In this document: positions 36,088 to 54,300 of the stretch, one piece after another | Layout of the letters: each line of letters begins with the position of its first letter | Position numbering within the stretch: position 1 is the stretch's first letter | Assembly (NCBI GenBank): GCA_000827265.1 | Contig: KN834814.1 | Coordinates: forward strand, 62,001 to 126,000 | Source: Collybiopsis luxurians FD-317 M1 | Lineage: Eukaryota > Basidiomycota > Agaricomycetes > Agaricales > Omphalotaceae | Direction: 5' to 3' | DNA: 64,000 nucleotides | Notes under the pieces: model-generated | Told to the model about the DNA's origin: nothing | The model's input: the letters and a program-made list of their open reading frames with translations, nothing else | Databases searched by the model: none | Position numbers and translations under genes: made by a program

Positions 36088-38338
36088 ACAGAAAGACTCG
36101 AGATCAACCGGAGCACGCTCCCAAGTCCTGCTAGATGTCGAAATCAGAATGGTCAGCGACTTTGGACTGGCCTAATAAATATCCCATTGGCGCGGCCACT
36201 GCCTCTGCGTTTCTTTTCAAGGCATGCCAAAAATACGAAACGAAATACACAGTCCTTAAAGGCCATGCCTGCCATCATACCCATCTGCGGCTTCTCTGCG
36301 TCGGCATCATTCGTGACAGATCTTAACAGTTGTCGCGTTGACGAAAGTGTTCACAGCTCCTTCATTATTGATGACGAGATCAAAACCGTGTCCTGGAAAC
36401 CCCGGCGAGAGAGCCGCATTTTTCTATGAGAGCGCAAGTAGGAGCTCGCCGGCTCAATCACAGTCTCGGACTCTCAGATAGACTGAGCACAATGCGCGTT
36501 CGTGACTACCATGAACCGAGTTGAGTCCACGGTCATGGAGAACAGGATCTACAACCTCTATTATAAGTAGACGGTGAGTATATGCGTAGCCAGAAATGTT
36601 CTGTCGGGTATCTCTATGTATTGTAAGCAGCTCTGGTATACAATTGATGGAACGTCAAGTCAAATGAATTTATTCTTGAAATCAATGAAGAGTACGGCAA
36701 CGGAGCTCTGAATCCGATACAGCATCCACATAAACGGATTAAAGGTTGGGATGAAGTAGAACAGGATCTCCCTAGTAAGTACGATTATTTGAAGATTTAG
36801 GGTTAAGAAGCCATACCAATCAATGTGATTGAGGACGTTATTGAAGCCATATCTGGATATAACGAAGATGAAAAACGCTGCCTTCTAACTTTATATATTT
36901 TTTCACATGCGTTTTTTTGGGAGGCTATACCTCTCATTCGGCCGTCTGGGTTAATACCAAGACTGGTGTCACGGCAAAGTATAGGTGTTTTGGAATGCAT
37001 GAACGCGCTCCAGCACAGAAAATGGACGCAGAGCATATAGCTGTCGCAGAATTGCTCCACTCAGTGAATTCTTTGAGCGGTCGATCGTTGAACCCATGTC
37101 TTTTAATTGACCACAGCCCCCTCCTACTGCGCTGAAGCAGTGTCTGGCATAACGAGCAAGTTCAATGCGGCTGAAGAACACATAGACCTTTTGACGTTCG
37201 TCTGAGCTGTGTATCGATCTTGACGAGGAGGTGTCGAGGTTGAAAGATGATCTACAAGAAAATCTTTGAGACCTGATGAACGGACCGGAGAGAACATTGG
37301 ATGGGCAGAGACTGTGTGGAATGAGCACCGGGCTGGACGGGGCCTGCTTCAATTCATCCGAGGAGTGAGATCTAGTCAGAAGTAAATCAATAAATAAATG
37401 AATTACCTAGAGGAAAAGATAAGCCGCATCGTCCATGAACAAGCTGTCCGAGATCCTGTCTTCAAATTGGACCACCTTGGTATATGCTAAAGCCTGAGGT
37501 ATGTGAACGCAGTGCTGAGATGAGACGGGTGTAGATCAAGGGTCGCTATTAATATATGTCAGTAACATAGAGAAATGAGCTCCTTTGTCCCATTAAGTGG
37601 AGAAATCTCGATTTTGTACTTAACATGCGTAAATATTAGGCAAATGAGCTGGAGGATGATGCTTCGTCGCAGTGACGCAAAGCGCATATGGCAAATCGAG
37701 TGCACAAGGGAGAAGTATTTTCTTGATATTTTCAACAGAAAGGGCATTATCATTCTACTTTGAAGCGTACTATTTAGAGCCCACCTAATCCATAGGCGGG
37801 ATCCTTGAGCCCTGCGTGTCTGCTTATCTGTATTTCAGACATGGTAACTTTTCAACTTTGCAGACGTCAATAGGGAGGAGGACAAGAAGGGCGAAAGTAT
37901 CACTCGATGACCTCGGTGGCTGCGTCAACATGCGTGAGCTCGAAACTGGTTCGCAAGAGGTTAAACTCGGGGCCTCGTACGAGCAAAAGTCGCTACACAT
38001 GGTTCAATCAAAGCTTCATCCCGCAAAATTGAGATTGACGAATTTGCAGACAAAGTGGCAGTTGATATTCAGATTGAATTATTTTAGATCCAGCATCAAG
38101 TCGGGAGCTCGCATACGAACATCATACTCATAGAGGGAACGGCATAAAAAACACATGGATGGGCAGTACGTAGACGGCGCGGATGGTAGGAGGAAATAAC
38201 AAGTGAACATTGGAACCGATGTTGTTGTTACGGTACAGATCCCAAAACATGACACGACATACGAGCATTTTAGGCGGTCCTGTGAAATAGGCAGACAAAT
38301 TAGACAAAGGTAGAAAAACAAGTGAGATAGGTTACAAC
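36088..38338. other. 2.25-kb region with coding-like but unresolved fragments (+ strand)
   Basis: I recognise no family. On the plus strand several stretches look translated. Near 36690-36770 the frame reads GALNPIQHPHKRIKGWDEVE. Near 36815-36880 it reads INVIEDVIEAISGYNEDEKR. At 36917-37075 a frame begins MGGYTSHSAVWVNTKTGV and includes KMDAEHIAVAELLHSVNSL. Near 37411-37480 it reads EEKISRIVHEQAVRDPVFKL, and near 38028-38085 KIEIDEFADKVAVDIQI. Some lie next to GTAAGT or CTAG signals, but I cannot join them without frame breaks. This may be a multi-exon gene with unusual splicing or a decayed gene. Confidence 0.35.
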
Positions 38339-39146
38339 TTACTTGTGGCTGGCCTTGATCGCGGCAACCTTGGCTTTCTTCTCTGCCACCCGTTTTGCAA
38401 GGAGAGCATCATACTCGGATTTTTGCTCCTTCTGGTGCTCGATCCTGCGCCGTTTGATGGAGCGGAGGTGGCGACGACGTTGAAGGCGCATGGGGGTGAC
38501 AAGACGCTGAATTTTAGGACTATCACATTCTTGTTAGCCGCGCCGCGATTAGAACAACTAAGACAACCTACGCCTTGGTGTAAGGCTTCGCGCCTTCCTT
38601 CTTCTTGCTCGTCACCTCTCTCCTGATAACGTACTTCCTGACATCGTCTTCCTTAGACAAGTTGAAGAACCTCCTGATCTTTGTAGCCCTCTTTGGTCCC
38701 AGCCTCTTGGGCAACACAGTATCCGTCAACCCAGGAATTTCGTTCTCTCCCTGCTTCACAATAACAACACTCAAAACAGCAATGTCAGGTCCGACGATGC
38801 ATCCTCGGACGGACTTGCGTTTACGTTCTCCAGTCCGTCGAGGACGGTAGCACGAGTGGCCATCAGAGAGTAGGAGACGGGTACGGTGGGGAAGCAGAAC
38901 ACCTTGCTTCATGGGGAAACCCTGTTTGTCATTTCCACCAGTTATGCGGAAGATGTAGCCGGCCCATTCATCGCCGACAGAGTCAGCGGGAACTTCTTGA
39001 GACATCTTTTTGTCAAAGAAGATTCTGTAACGTTTCTCCTCATCGAGGTCGATGAGTTTTTGAGCCCCGGTAGCGGGGTCTGCGATGAGAATTAGATAAA
39101 GAGCATATCAAAGCAATTGATACGCACTGGCAATGTTCAGCTTCAT
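38339..39146 (-). CDS. RPS6: 40S ribosomal protein S6 (eS6)
   Basis: Three exons: 39146-39128, 39079-38572, 38519-38339 (235 aa). A component of the small ribosomal subunit and a TOR/S6-kinase target in many eukaryotes. It starts [20 protein letters not shown], then [96 protein letters not shown] and a basic C-terminal helix ([17 protein letters not shown]). The first coding exon is just 19 nt, common in fungal ribosomal protein genes. The stop codon overlaps a GTAAGT donor (CACAA/GTAAGT); splicing to CACAG at about 38280 would replace the end by a short Thr-Ala tail, so two C-termini are possible. Confidence 0.96.
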
Positions 39147-39729
39147 ATTGTGAAAATTTTCTTGAAATTACGATACAACAACGGCCTGGCTGTCGCTGTA
39201 TTTCCGCCTACCTGAAAAAAAGAGAAAGTCAGTTTTCAAGTTTAAGCTGCGCAAGCATCCAATATCACAGCACCCAGTCCAGTGACGATTCACCAAGACG
39301 ATATAGACGTAGAAAGGAACGGCGGACTCACCTTCGCTGACGATACTTGACGTTCACTAGACGGATTTTCGAACGACGCAAGGAAACTCTGATGAATCAC
39401 GATGTGGCTTATAGTCTCACGTGCACTGTGAGAATAATCCATCCAGTTTCTACCGAATTAGGAAAATTTCGCATGAGCGTTCAGAAATTCGTGTTGCATA
39501 TTGCATATGTATACATCTCCGCATTAATAGTTATGTCTGTCCTATGTACTAAGCGTGAAGCGTGAAGGTTGAGAAATAGCTACCAAAGAAAGGATCATAA
39601 GAATACGTGGCATAAAAGAGCATGATGGGGCTTGAATTATAAGTGTACAAGTGTAAGCATGCGATGAGGATATGAAGACGGTCAAAAAGTTAAGGGAGCA
39701 ACAGCGCAAGGAAACGAATCAAAGCCCAT
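39147..39729. other. Intergenic between CM1 gene 3' end and RPS6 start
   Basis: 583 bp. It should contain the RPS6 promoter and 5' UTR, perhaps with a 5'-UTR intron near 39180-39330, and the CM1 gene's 3' UTR. CACGTG occurs at about 39419. No gene seen. Confidence 0.45.
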
Positions 39730-42700
39730 CTATTTTGACGAGGGACTACTACCGGCTGACCCTGGCCCAACCTTATTCGAGTCCATGACTCCCTGAAGCT
39801 GTACGCTTCTCTTCTGAGCAAGCTCTAGCTGTCGCTGAAGGGTTCTGAAAGAACGTCAGTCAACAATTTCGTCCAAGAGTGAGTCAAGACTACTCACTTG
39901 ATCTGCGCCTCGAGCTCTCCAACTCTCTCTTTCCCACCCTGTCTTTCCCTCTTGACCCTCTCCTCCGCCGCCTTCAACCTTGCTTCGTACTCTTTCACTC
40001 GAGCCTCCCACTTGCCCTCCGCCTGACCCATCTTCTGACTCTGGGTTGCAATCTTTTCTTCTGTCGCCAGCAGCTGATTCTGCGCATTATTCAATCTGCG
40101 TTCGGCAGTCGAAGCCCTGGTTTGCAGGGCCCGGATTTCCATTGACTGAGAGGAAATGTTGGATTTGGTAGTCAAGGACGATAATTGAGCAGTAAGGTCG
40201 GCATTAGTCGCCTTAGGGGGAGGACTGAGCTTCGAGAAATGGAAAGCAAGACATAAATGCAAACCTTTAGCCCCTCAATCTCCCCTTCCTTGGCAGTCAG
40301 CTTCCTCCTCCATCCGTCCTTCGTTTCCTTCATCCCCTTGACACCTTGCTCAAATTTGTTCAGCTGGCGCCATTTCCCTTCGAGCTGCTTCCGCATCTCA
40401 TTCATCTTCTCTCCATACTTCCCTTCGGCCTCTTTCACTCGCGTTTCGAATTGAGTTTGGATCTGTGACAGGACCTTGAGTCTCGAGATGAGGTTCGAAT
40501 GGAATACGGTGAAATTCGTAAAGGGCTTGGTTTCTGCCTGGCTGGAAGATTTCTGTGATGAAAAGTTAGCCAAATTTTTTGAGGCGAATAATAATATTTA
40601 TACCGGTGTCTTATCAACGCCTAGTACCTTATCCAAGTATTGCCACACAGTCAGCAACAGGGTGTTCCTCTCTGTAAGTTGATCCCTGTACGTTTCCTCA
40701 AACCCACGCACTTCTCGCTGTTCTTTCGCCAACCTCCCTTCCAAATCCGTAACTTTGCCTCTGAGCGCCTCCAACTCGGCTTGCGCGGCTTTGAGCTGCG
40801 CAAGAGTCGTATCCAGCTTCTCCGAGATGTTCAATCTCGCCTGCGTCTCCTGAGATAACTGTGTCTGCAGATCGCGATTCTGAGAATGAAGGTTGTCAAT
40901 GACTCCGTCTCTGTCCAAAGACTTGTTCGACGCAGAGTTAAGCTCTGATCGAGCTCGAGAAAGTTCATCCTCGAGCCTCTCCAAATCGCGTTTGAGACGA
41001 TCGCATTCGAGCTGTAAAGAGAATTTGGCGGATGAATGAGATTCACCCAAACGTTTGGATTCGACTTCTACGGTCTGTAAAGCCTGCTGGACCTGAGCCA
41101 GGTCCGAGTCTCGTTGAGTGAGTAGAGACTGGGTTTTCGCAAGGTCAGCGAGGGCAGAGGATAAAGCTGATTCCTTCGCATCTAGCGCTCTACGTTCGGC
41201 TTTTAGCTGATCCGCGTGCTGAGCGTCAGCGGCGTCAAGGTCAGCTTCAACCCTTTCCCTCGCTTCACGTTCAGATTCGAGCTCGGCTACAAGGGTTTCG
41301 ACATGTGAAGCCAATTCCTCCTGCCGTTGGCGATGGGAGTGAATTTCGGCGGTGCATGTTTCGATGTCGGATTCTGCGGCGGACAGTTGGGACTTGAGAG
41401 AGGAGAGTTTCTGTGGAACACCGTCAGAACATTGCCAATAGATATGAAAAGAAATTGGTTTCACGTCTTTCAAAGCTGTCTCGACCATGTCTCTTTCCTC
41501 CCGTAGCTCCCTCAGCCTCTCGTCATCCTCCTCGCGAATTTTCTCAAAATCTTCCTTGATCTTATCATTTTCATCTTCTAACACGTAAACCTGCTCTCCA
41601 AGTTTCTCCAAGGCCTCGGTAAGATGCTCGATTTGGACATCCTTCTCCTCCCCCTCGGTTTCCAGATGTGCTAGAGTAGCCTCAAATTTGGATTGAAGCT
41701 CCGAGAGGGTAGACTCCAGTTCGGATACAGTGAGACGGAGTTCTTTGCATTCCGAGTCTCGTTCGGCTAGGACCTGAAAACGAAGAGTTCAAGTTTCATT
41801 TAGGCGAATAGAAAAAACAGACTTACATCCTGTGATTCCTCGAGCTGTTGCTTGTGATCGTCGAGCTCTCCCCGCCACTCGTCTTCTACTTGTGAGACAA
41901 TTTTCTGGTGTTCTGCGACGAGATCCTCGACGATCTTGTCTTTCCTTTCTACATCATCCTCTTTTTGTTGCAATTCGATCAAGGCAGCGGCAAGTCGGTC
42001 TTTCAAGGCATTCAGATCGCCCTCAACTGCTTCCCTTTCTTCCCTCTCCTCCAAAATCTGCGCACGACTTTGACTACGTTCTAGTGAATGGGCTTCGAGT
42101 CGTTGGTGTAGATCGTCAATGGTCAAACGAAGAGATTCAATTTCATCTAGCAGATCGAGCTTTTCTTCAGCATTTTGATCCAATTGATCAGCTTGAGATG
42201 ATATTGTCTGCTGGAGTGTTGAGATGTCTTCGTCTCCCTTGTTCTCTACGAGATCCTGGAGACGTTCGATTTCAGTGACGTTGTCTTCTAGAAGGCGCCG
42301 AACATTTTCCAGCTCTTCTTCAAGTTGATAGTTTCGAGCTTCCAGCTCCCGTACTGCAGCATCTCCATTGTCAACCGATTCTCTCCTCCGTCTGAGTTCC
42401 CTAAGTTCCCTGTCCCTTTCTTCTAACTTTGCCTCTAATTCTCTTTCCCGTGTTCTATTTCCACCCCCTGATGAGTGCTGACGCTGTAATCGTTCTAGTT
42501 CCCTCTCGAGCTCCAATAACAATTTCTTTAGCCGTTTGATTTCTCGTCCCCGGTTATGTGTCTCGATCTTTAGAGTAATGTTCTGCTTTAGAGCAGCATC
42601 CATTTGTTCAGGAGCCAATTCTGCCAAACGTTCCTCGAGAAAGTGAACCCGGAGTTTGATATCGAAATTCTCCTTCTTCAAAGAGTCGATGTGCTAAAGG

Positions 42701-43127
42701 AGAATAGTATTGAATACGAAATACCAACCTAAGCGGTGGGTCAACTTGCCTTTTCTTGATCGCGTAGAGTTAATGATCCCTTCTGAGCTCCTCCACTTAA
42801 GCTTGGTCTGCTACGATGTGTAGGCCTGCTATCTAGCCTTCCGCCGCCTCCGACATCATCTCCATCGTCCAGAATAACGGTGTCTGCGGTGAGTTTCCTT
42901 CTAATTCCGGGAGCAGTGCCACTCAAGGGCGGAGGAGTAGTGACAAGATTAGATGACTGGGCTGTTGTTTGTGAAGTAGTTGAAGGAACTCGCAGGCCTG
43001 GTCGCGGAGGAGTAGAGAAATCTGACAATGAAGTTGAGCCAGGTAGAGAGCCGAGAGTCAGCTCTGGATTGCCCAAGGATTGAAGGGAAGAATCTGGAAA
43101 TGAATTAAGGAGGGAATCAGAGGGCAT
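39730..43127 (-). CDS. CM1 (centrosomin N-terminal motif 1) long coiled-coil protein, gamma-tubulin complex anchor
   Basis: Seven exons: 43127-42750, 42693-41827, 41773-41465, 41410-40604, 40552-40265, 40229-39898, 39844-39730 (1031 aa). A Ser/Pro N-terminus is followed by a CM1 motif at about residues 120-150: TLRDQEK joined to HIDSLKKENFDIKLRVHFLE and ERLAEL. CM1 proteins (fly Cnn, human CDK5RAP2, fission yeast Mto1/Pcp1) bind and activate gamma-tubulin complexes at centrosomes or spindle poles. The next ~850 residues are nearly continuous coiled coil, ending in a Ser-rich tail (VMDSNKVGPGSAGSSPSSK). The first intron (42694-42749) needs a GC donor (AAG/GCAAGT), and it splits CM1 itself. Localisation at spindle pole body or cytoplasmic MTOCs is inference. 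Divergent from the ABC transporter. Confidence 0.9.
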
Positions 43128-43669
43128 TGTGAAGCCGACTCCCTAAAGCCTTGAAGGGTGGCAGACGCAAAGAGCAAGGTTCGAAACGGACACGTGATTT
43201 CATTGAGGCCGCCACGATAGATTGCTTTGACTCGTGAGAATTTTAAAAGAGCGACAGCGCGTAAAACATATCGCGTCGACTCGAAAATCACATGTTTCGC
43301 GTCAGGTAACTTCATCAGAACACTCCCGCCTCACTGAACTGTATCCTCGCCGATACCGCGACAGCTCCCACCACCGATACCGGCAATGGTCACCATACCC
43401 TCAGGCCAAAATAAGCTTTCTGGGACTGTACAGGGTACGTAATCTGACCTCACTGCTGTATAGGATACCTAGGTAATGCCGACAACTGTCACCACCAATA
43501 CCGGCAATAGTCACCATACCCTCAGGCCAAGATAAGCTATCTGGGACTGTTCAGGGCACCTAGGTAATCTGACCAGTTAACGCTGTACAGGGTCGTGACT
43601 CTCCAGTGACCGTCCCCTTTAACTTCTTACATTTCCATCAACCACGACTTTGCCTCGCTTCTTACCACC
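43128..43669. promoter_or_regulatory. Divergent promoter CM1 / ABC transporter with 121-bp tandem repeat
   Basis: 542 bp between divergent starts. ACACGTGA is at about 43190 on the CM1 side. The ABC side carries the tandem duplication listed separately, ending ~70 bp before the ABC start. A promoter duplication next to a drug-type transporter could alter dosage; that is inference. Confidence 0.5.
43357..43598. repeat. Two-copy tandem repeat, unit ~121 bp
   Basis: Copies at about 43357-43477 and 43478-43598. Shared blocks include CACCATACCCTCAGGCCAA, TCTGGGACTGT and ACCTAGGTAAT, in the same order and 121 bp apart. I estimate high but not perfect identity, with scattered substitutions. Confidence 0.9.
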
Positions 43670-50122
<6,453 letters not shown>

Positions 50123-50385
50123 GACCAGAAACGTTAATACTATTAGATACAAACTATGTAGAACCCAATAAACTCCGAATTCCACCCAGGAGATGGGCTC
50201 GTGCCCAGGCATTGAAAATTTAATGGACAGGTCCTCTACCCAGGAGAGACGCCCGCACCGCTGCCGACAACTCCACGTGACCGTTTTCGGCTTGAATTTC
50301 GACCACGACAGCGCCAGCGCCAGCGACACGACGACTGCTGACGGCTAGCATCTGCGTATTATCGCGTCCTTCTCTTGTCACCGCC

Positions 50386-51138
50386 ATGCACACTTTCTTC
50401 ACTCGAGTAAACAATGTCTCCGCGCTGCTTTCTTCATGTATGATGGCTCTTTTGGCTGCCATTACAATTGCTTCGTTACTGCAGGAAGCGGTATTTCCAC
50501 CTAAAGTTGATGGGGCGTTGAGCATGAAGGTATAGATTTTTCTGTTTGGGGGAAGGCCCCTCTGTGATTCTGAGTCTATGCAGGCAGTAAAAGTATACCA
50601 AGCGAAAGCGTATAGACAGAGGAAGAAGCAGGAGATGGGATTTTTGAATTTCAATTTGACTGCTGGTGGGTGATCTCATTTTTGGATGCTAACTGGAGAC
50701 TGGAGGGAAGAGTTGCAGATCTCACACCGCTCTTCACGTGGAACACGAAACAATTATTCCTCTCGCTTGAGGCAGAATATGAGAACATTCATGGGGTAGG
50801 TATTTATATCGTTTCGTATTTAAATTTTTGTTCAGCAATTCTAGGTACACAACACGATCGTACTCTGGGATCGAATCGTTCGCCGACCGGAGGATGCTCG
50901 GGTCAAAGTCGTTGGGGCGAAGAATAAATATGCATACAAGGAAATTGGTGGAAAGGGTTTCGGCAAAGGGTGAGTTGGATGTAACTCGGAATCTGTCCGG
51001 CTGATGTGTTTAAGCAGTGTTGCTGGCAACGCCTCTTACGCGTTAAAATACAACTTGATGCCCTATGTCGGTGTCCTGCGCTACGGAGAGGTGACGAGGC
51101 TAAGGGATGTACCGTTTGAAGTGAGAGAGGAGTTGTGA
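50386..51138 (+). CDS. SPC3: Signal peptidase complex subunit 3 (SPC22/23 family)
   Basis: Five exons: 50386-50529, 50584-50665, 50719-50795, 50845-50969, 51018-51138 (182 aa). It begins MHTFFTRVNNVSALLSSCMM with a single N-terminal membrane helix, the type II topology of this ER subunit needed for signal-peptide cleavage. Family strings: NFNLTA joined to DLTPLFTWNTKQLFLSLEAEY, NTIVLWDRIVRRPEDARV, NKYAYKEIGGKGFGKG and ASYALKYNLMPYVGVLRYGE. Length matches the ~180-residue family. It lies 264 bp downstream of the ABC transporter in the same direction, with its own CCACGTGACC box at about 50273. An open frame on the opposite strand (50220-50654) is a shadow. Confidence 0.94.
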
Positions 51139-51337
51139 AACTGTAAAATATATTTTTACCGCAATAATATTTTATGTTTGTTTTTTTTTGTTGTCAAGCG
51201 CTCAGTCGCACGTGTAAGCGACACAGCCTTTTGCCAGTCATTCAACGCTTTTGCTCTTGGCCTCATATTTTCGCGTCTGTTTTTTTTCTGAATTTCTTTC
51301 TTTTCTTCTTTTACTCAACTCTTCTCTCTTCATATCC

Positions 51338-54300
51338 ATGAGAAAATTCTTTGGCACAGCGTCAAAACCAAAATCCAGAGCAATCAATTCTCAAAGTCCC
51401 GAAGATACAACCCCACCAGCGACACCTGGCATCACTCAGACTCCAATCCATGCCGCTCATGCTGTATATCCGCAGCAGCCTCAACCGCGGCCTCAGTATA
51501 GCGGTCTTCAGCCAAACAGACCAAATTCTGTACTAGATCCTGACCGTGACCAGTCTGCAGAAGACCTCTCCATGGCTTTCGACCCTCCTCCCTCAATAAC
51601 CGCATCTCGAACTTCTTCTTTTGCCTCATTACAAGGCACTTTACCCCCAGGTGCTTCTCCTCCAAACCCCAGTCATCCCAATCCCAACAATTCTCCATCC
51701 TTACCTCCGGCCAACCTCCCACCTTTACGGAAGAAACAGCCCCAGAGAGACAACTCTGGCGGTTCCGTTCCAGCACCTATACAAGCTCCAGGTGTTCTTG
51801 GGATACTAAAGGCTTTGGATCCTATCGCTCCATCTCCGAATCCGGTTTATCTTCCTCATCATACCCATTCATCGTCCGATTTACACCACAATATGATTCC
51901 GCAATCCGGTCGCGAGACCCCCATATCCATGTTCACGACGCCCACCTCACAGCAGTATATCGATGAACAGCATTTACTACAACAGAAAGATAAGGAAAAG
52001 TCCTCGAAATGGAACTTATTCGGGAGACATGATGAAGGCAAAGACAGGGAGAGAAGGGAGGATAAGGATAGGTATTGGCTTGTTGTTGACCGCGAAGAAC
52101 CTGCAAATGCAAACATACGGAGGGATTATCCAGTTGAGAAAAGGAGGGACTTTCCTCCGGCTGATAAAGATAAAGAAACTGGAGAGTTGACCAGGATGAT
52201 AGGTGAGCGCGCACCATTATGGACAAGCTCATTCTGTTACTAACTGGCGATGGCTTATGATCCTTATTCATGGTTGTACAGGCTTCCTAACAGCCACACA
52301 ATCTGAAGATTGGGCCCTCGTACTTGAAGTGTGTGAGCGTGCTTCGTCGAATGAAGCAAATGCCAAGGAGGCTGTCAAGGCGTTGAGGAGAGAATTCAAG
52401 TAAGTCGTGCGTCCTTGTACTTTGTTTTAGTTTACATCTCTATTTCTCACCTCGCGTACTTTTCCTTACCGACCTTACGCGTTTTTTCATTTTCCTTTTC
52501 GCTATGTTCAAGTATGTTCCCTATATTTACCTCTATCTCAACATGTTAGATACGGCCGTCCAGCTTCCCAGCTCTCCGCCGCTCGTCTTTGGGCAATCAT
52601 GTTACGCAACTCGTCCGATATATTCATAGCACAATGCACCCAACGCAAGTTTCTTGAGACATTAGAAGACTTGTTAACAAATACAGGTGGCGCGTTTAGT
52701 GAGTAGAAACAGTGTTCTTATTTTTGTCCACGTTGATGCGGATTCTATCTTTATCATACTTGCAAAATTCCGAACTAACTTTTGTTACCACCTCTTCTTA
52801 ATCCAGATCCGGGCAAGAGCACTTCACCTGTCGTACGAGAGCGTGTGATGGACGTATTAGCAGCTGCGGCGTATGCGAGTGGTCGTGAGTCTTGTTCCTC
52901 GATGCTCTTTTTTTGGGTTGTTTTTGTTTTTGTTTTCTGTCTTTTGTTCTCTTTCCTTCATGTTTGGTGCTGTTTCTGCCTTCAATTTTTTTCCGTGAAT
53001 TTTTTTTCACGTCAAGAAAGGGAGCCTTGGCGGCTGGCGGTGCTGATCCGTCAGATGCGATGAAGCTGGCGCCGATTTCCCGGGATCTGCCCGACGCGAC
53101 TCGTTGAACGGGTTGCACGGATAGGTAGCCTTCCATTTGGGAATTGGACGCGAGACTCGCGGCTGTCGCATCGTGTTCCCAGCTGCCGTTAGGATACCCA
53201 TCTCGTTCGGTCGACGGTGCTGTGCGCATCAAGATGCGCAGATAGTTGACATTGTGATAGGATTGGATGATTGGCTGATGGAATCGAATGGAATCGAATG
53301 GAATGCACAGGCGAGGCAGGGTGAGGTTCAGACTCAACAAATGACTGGACGACTTGTTGATCATAGGAGTTTGGGTATGACATTGCACTGACTGACATTC
53401 TGAGATGGGAAGGCAGGGAAAGATGGAGATGGGGTTTGAAACGTTTGGTCATTGATCAACAGCACCAACAGCACCAACAGCACTGGAATTAAGAGGTTGT
53501 TGCCTTCTTCAAACTCTGTTTCGTTCTTCTTGGCTCCGTCCAACTTTCGACTGCGACGATTTGCGTACCTACGCACACCGTTTGCTCTGTTTTTCTCCTT
53601 TCTCCTTTTTCTTCTGGAAGATTCTCATTTGCTTTCGTCTTTCTGTACCCACTTTTCTCCGATTACCTTTTTTTTTAAAGAGTGGCTTTCGCGTGAAATT
53701 TTTTTTCACGAGATATTGTGTACTGACGTTTCTCTTTGCTTCTTTCCCAATTCCTTCGCTCGTCGACTATTTCCATCATGCCAATCTCCAAATCAAAATC
53801 AAAATTGGCACTCACTCCCTACCCGCTATTTGTCTCTGCTGCAACTTCTGACCTTAATTTGTCGTCCTCAAATGACGCCAAAATGTATGCGCATGCTCAA
53901 ACCATCTCCTCTGCGGCCTCGCGCCCATGTGCGTTTTCGACAACTGTACGGTCGCTATTGCGCCTGGGTCTGAAACGGGCTAAATCGACATCCAACTTGT
54001 CCTCAAACCCATACTCCAATCCTGGCTCGGATACCGATTCGCATCCATCTTCCCCGTCCCCTATACGTATTATCGATATCACATCTGCATCCCCTCCATC
54101 TGAATCTGACCGCACCTGCTCTTCGCACTCATCCACTCCATCTTCTTGGTCGCATTCCTCCGCCACGATGACTTCGACGAATCCTTCTACTGTCGATGTT
54201 AATTTGGTTGAATCAGGAAAAGACACTGGATTTAGAGCATTGTGGAAGAGGGTCAAGCCACATGATAAACCTGAAGAGGTGAGATATTGGCTCTATAATT

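Noticed and set aside
50220..50654. 144-codon minus-strand frame
   Set aside because: It lies antisense to SPC3 exons 1-2 and intron 1; SPC3 is well supported.
51251..51337. Upstream ATG extending the VHS/GAT protein by 29 residues
   Set aside because: The extension is Phe/Leu-rich and reads through the pyrimidine-rich leader; MRKFF at 51338 is the more natural start.
52798..53388. 196-codon minus-strand frame in the VHS/GAT intron region
   Set aside because: Translation is low complexity, overlaps VHS/GAT exon 4, and has no recognisable domain.
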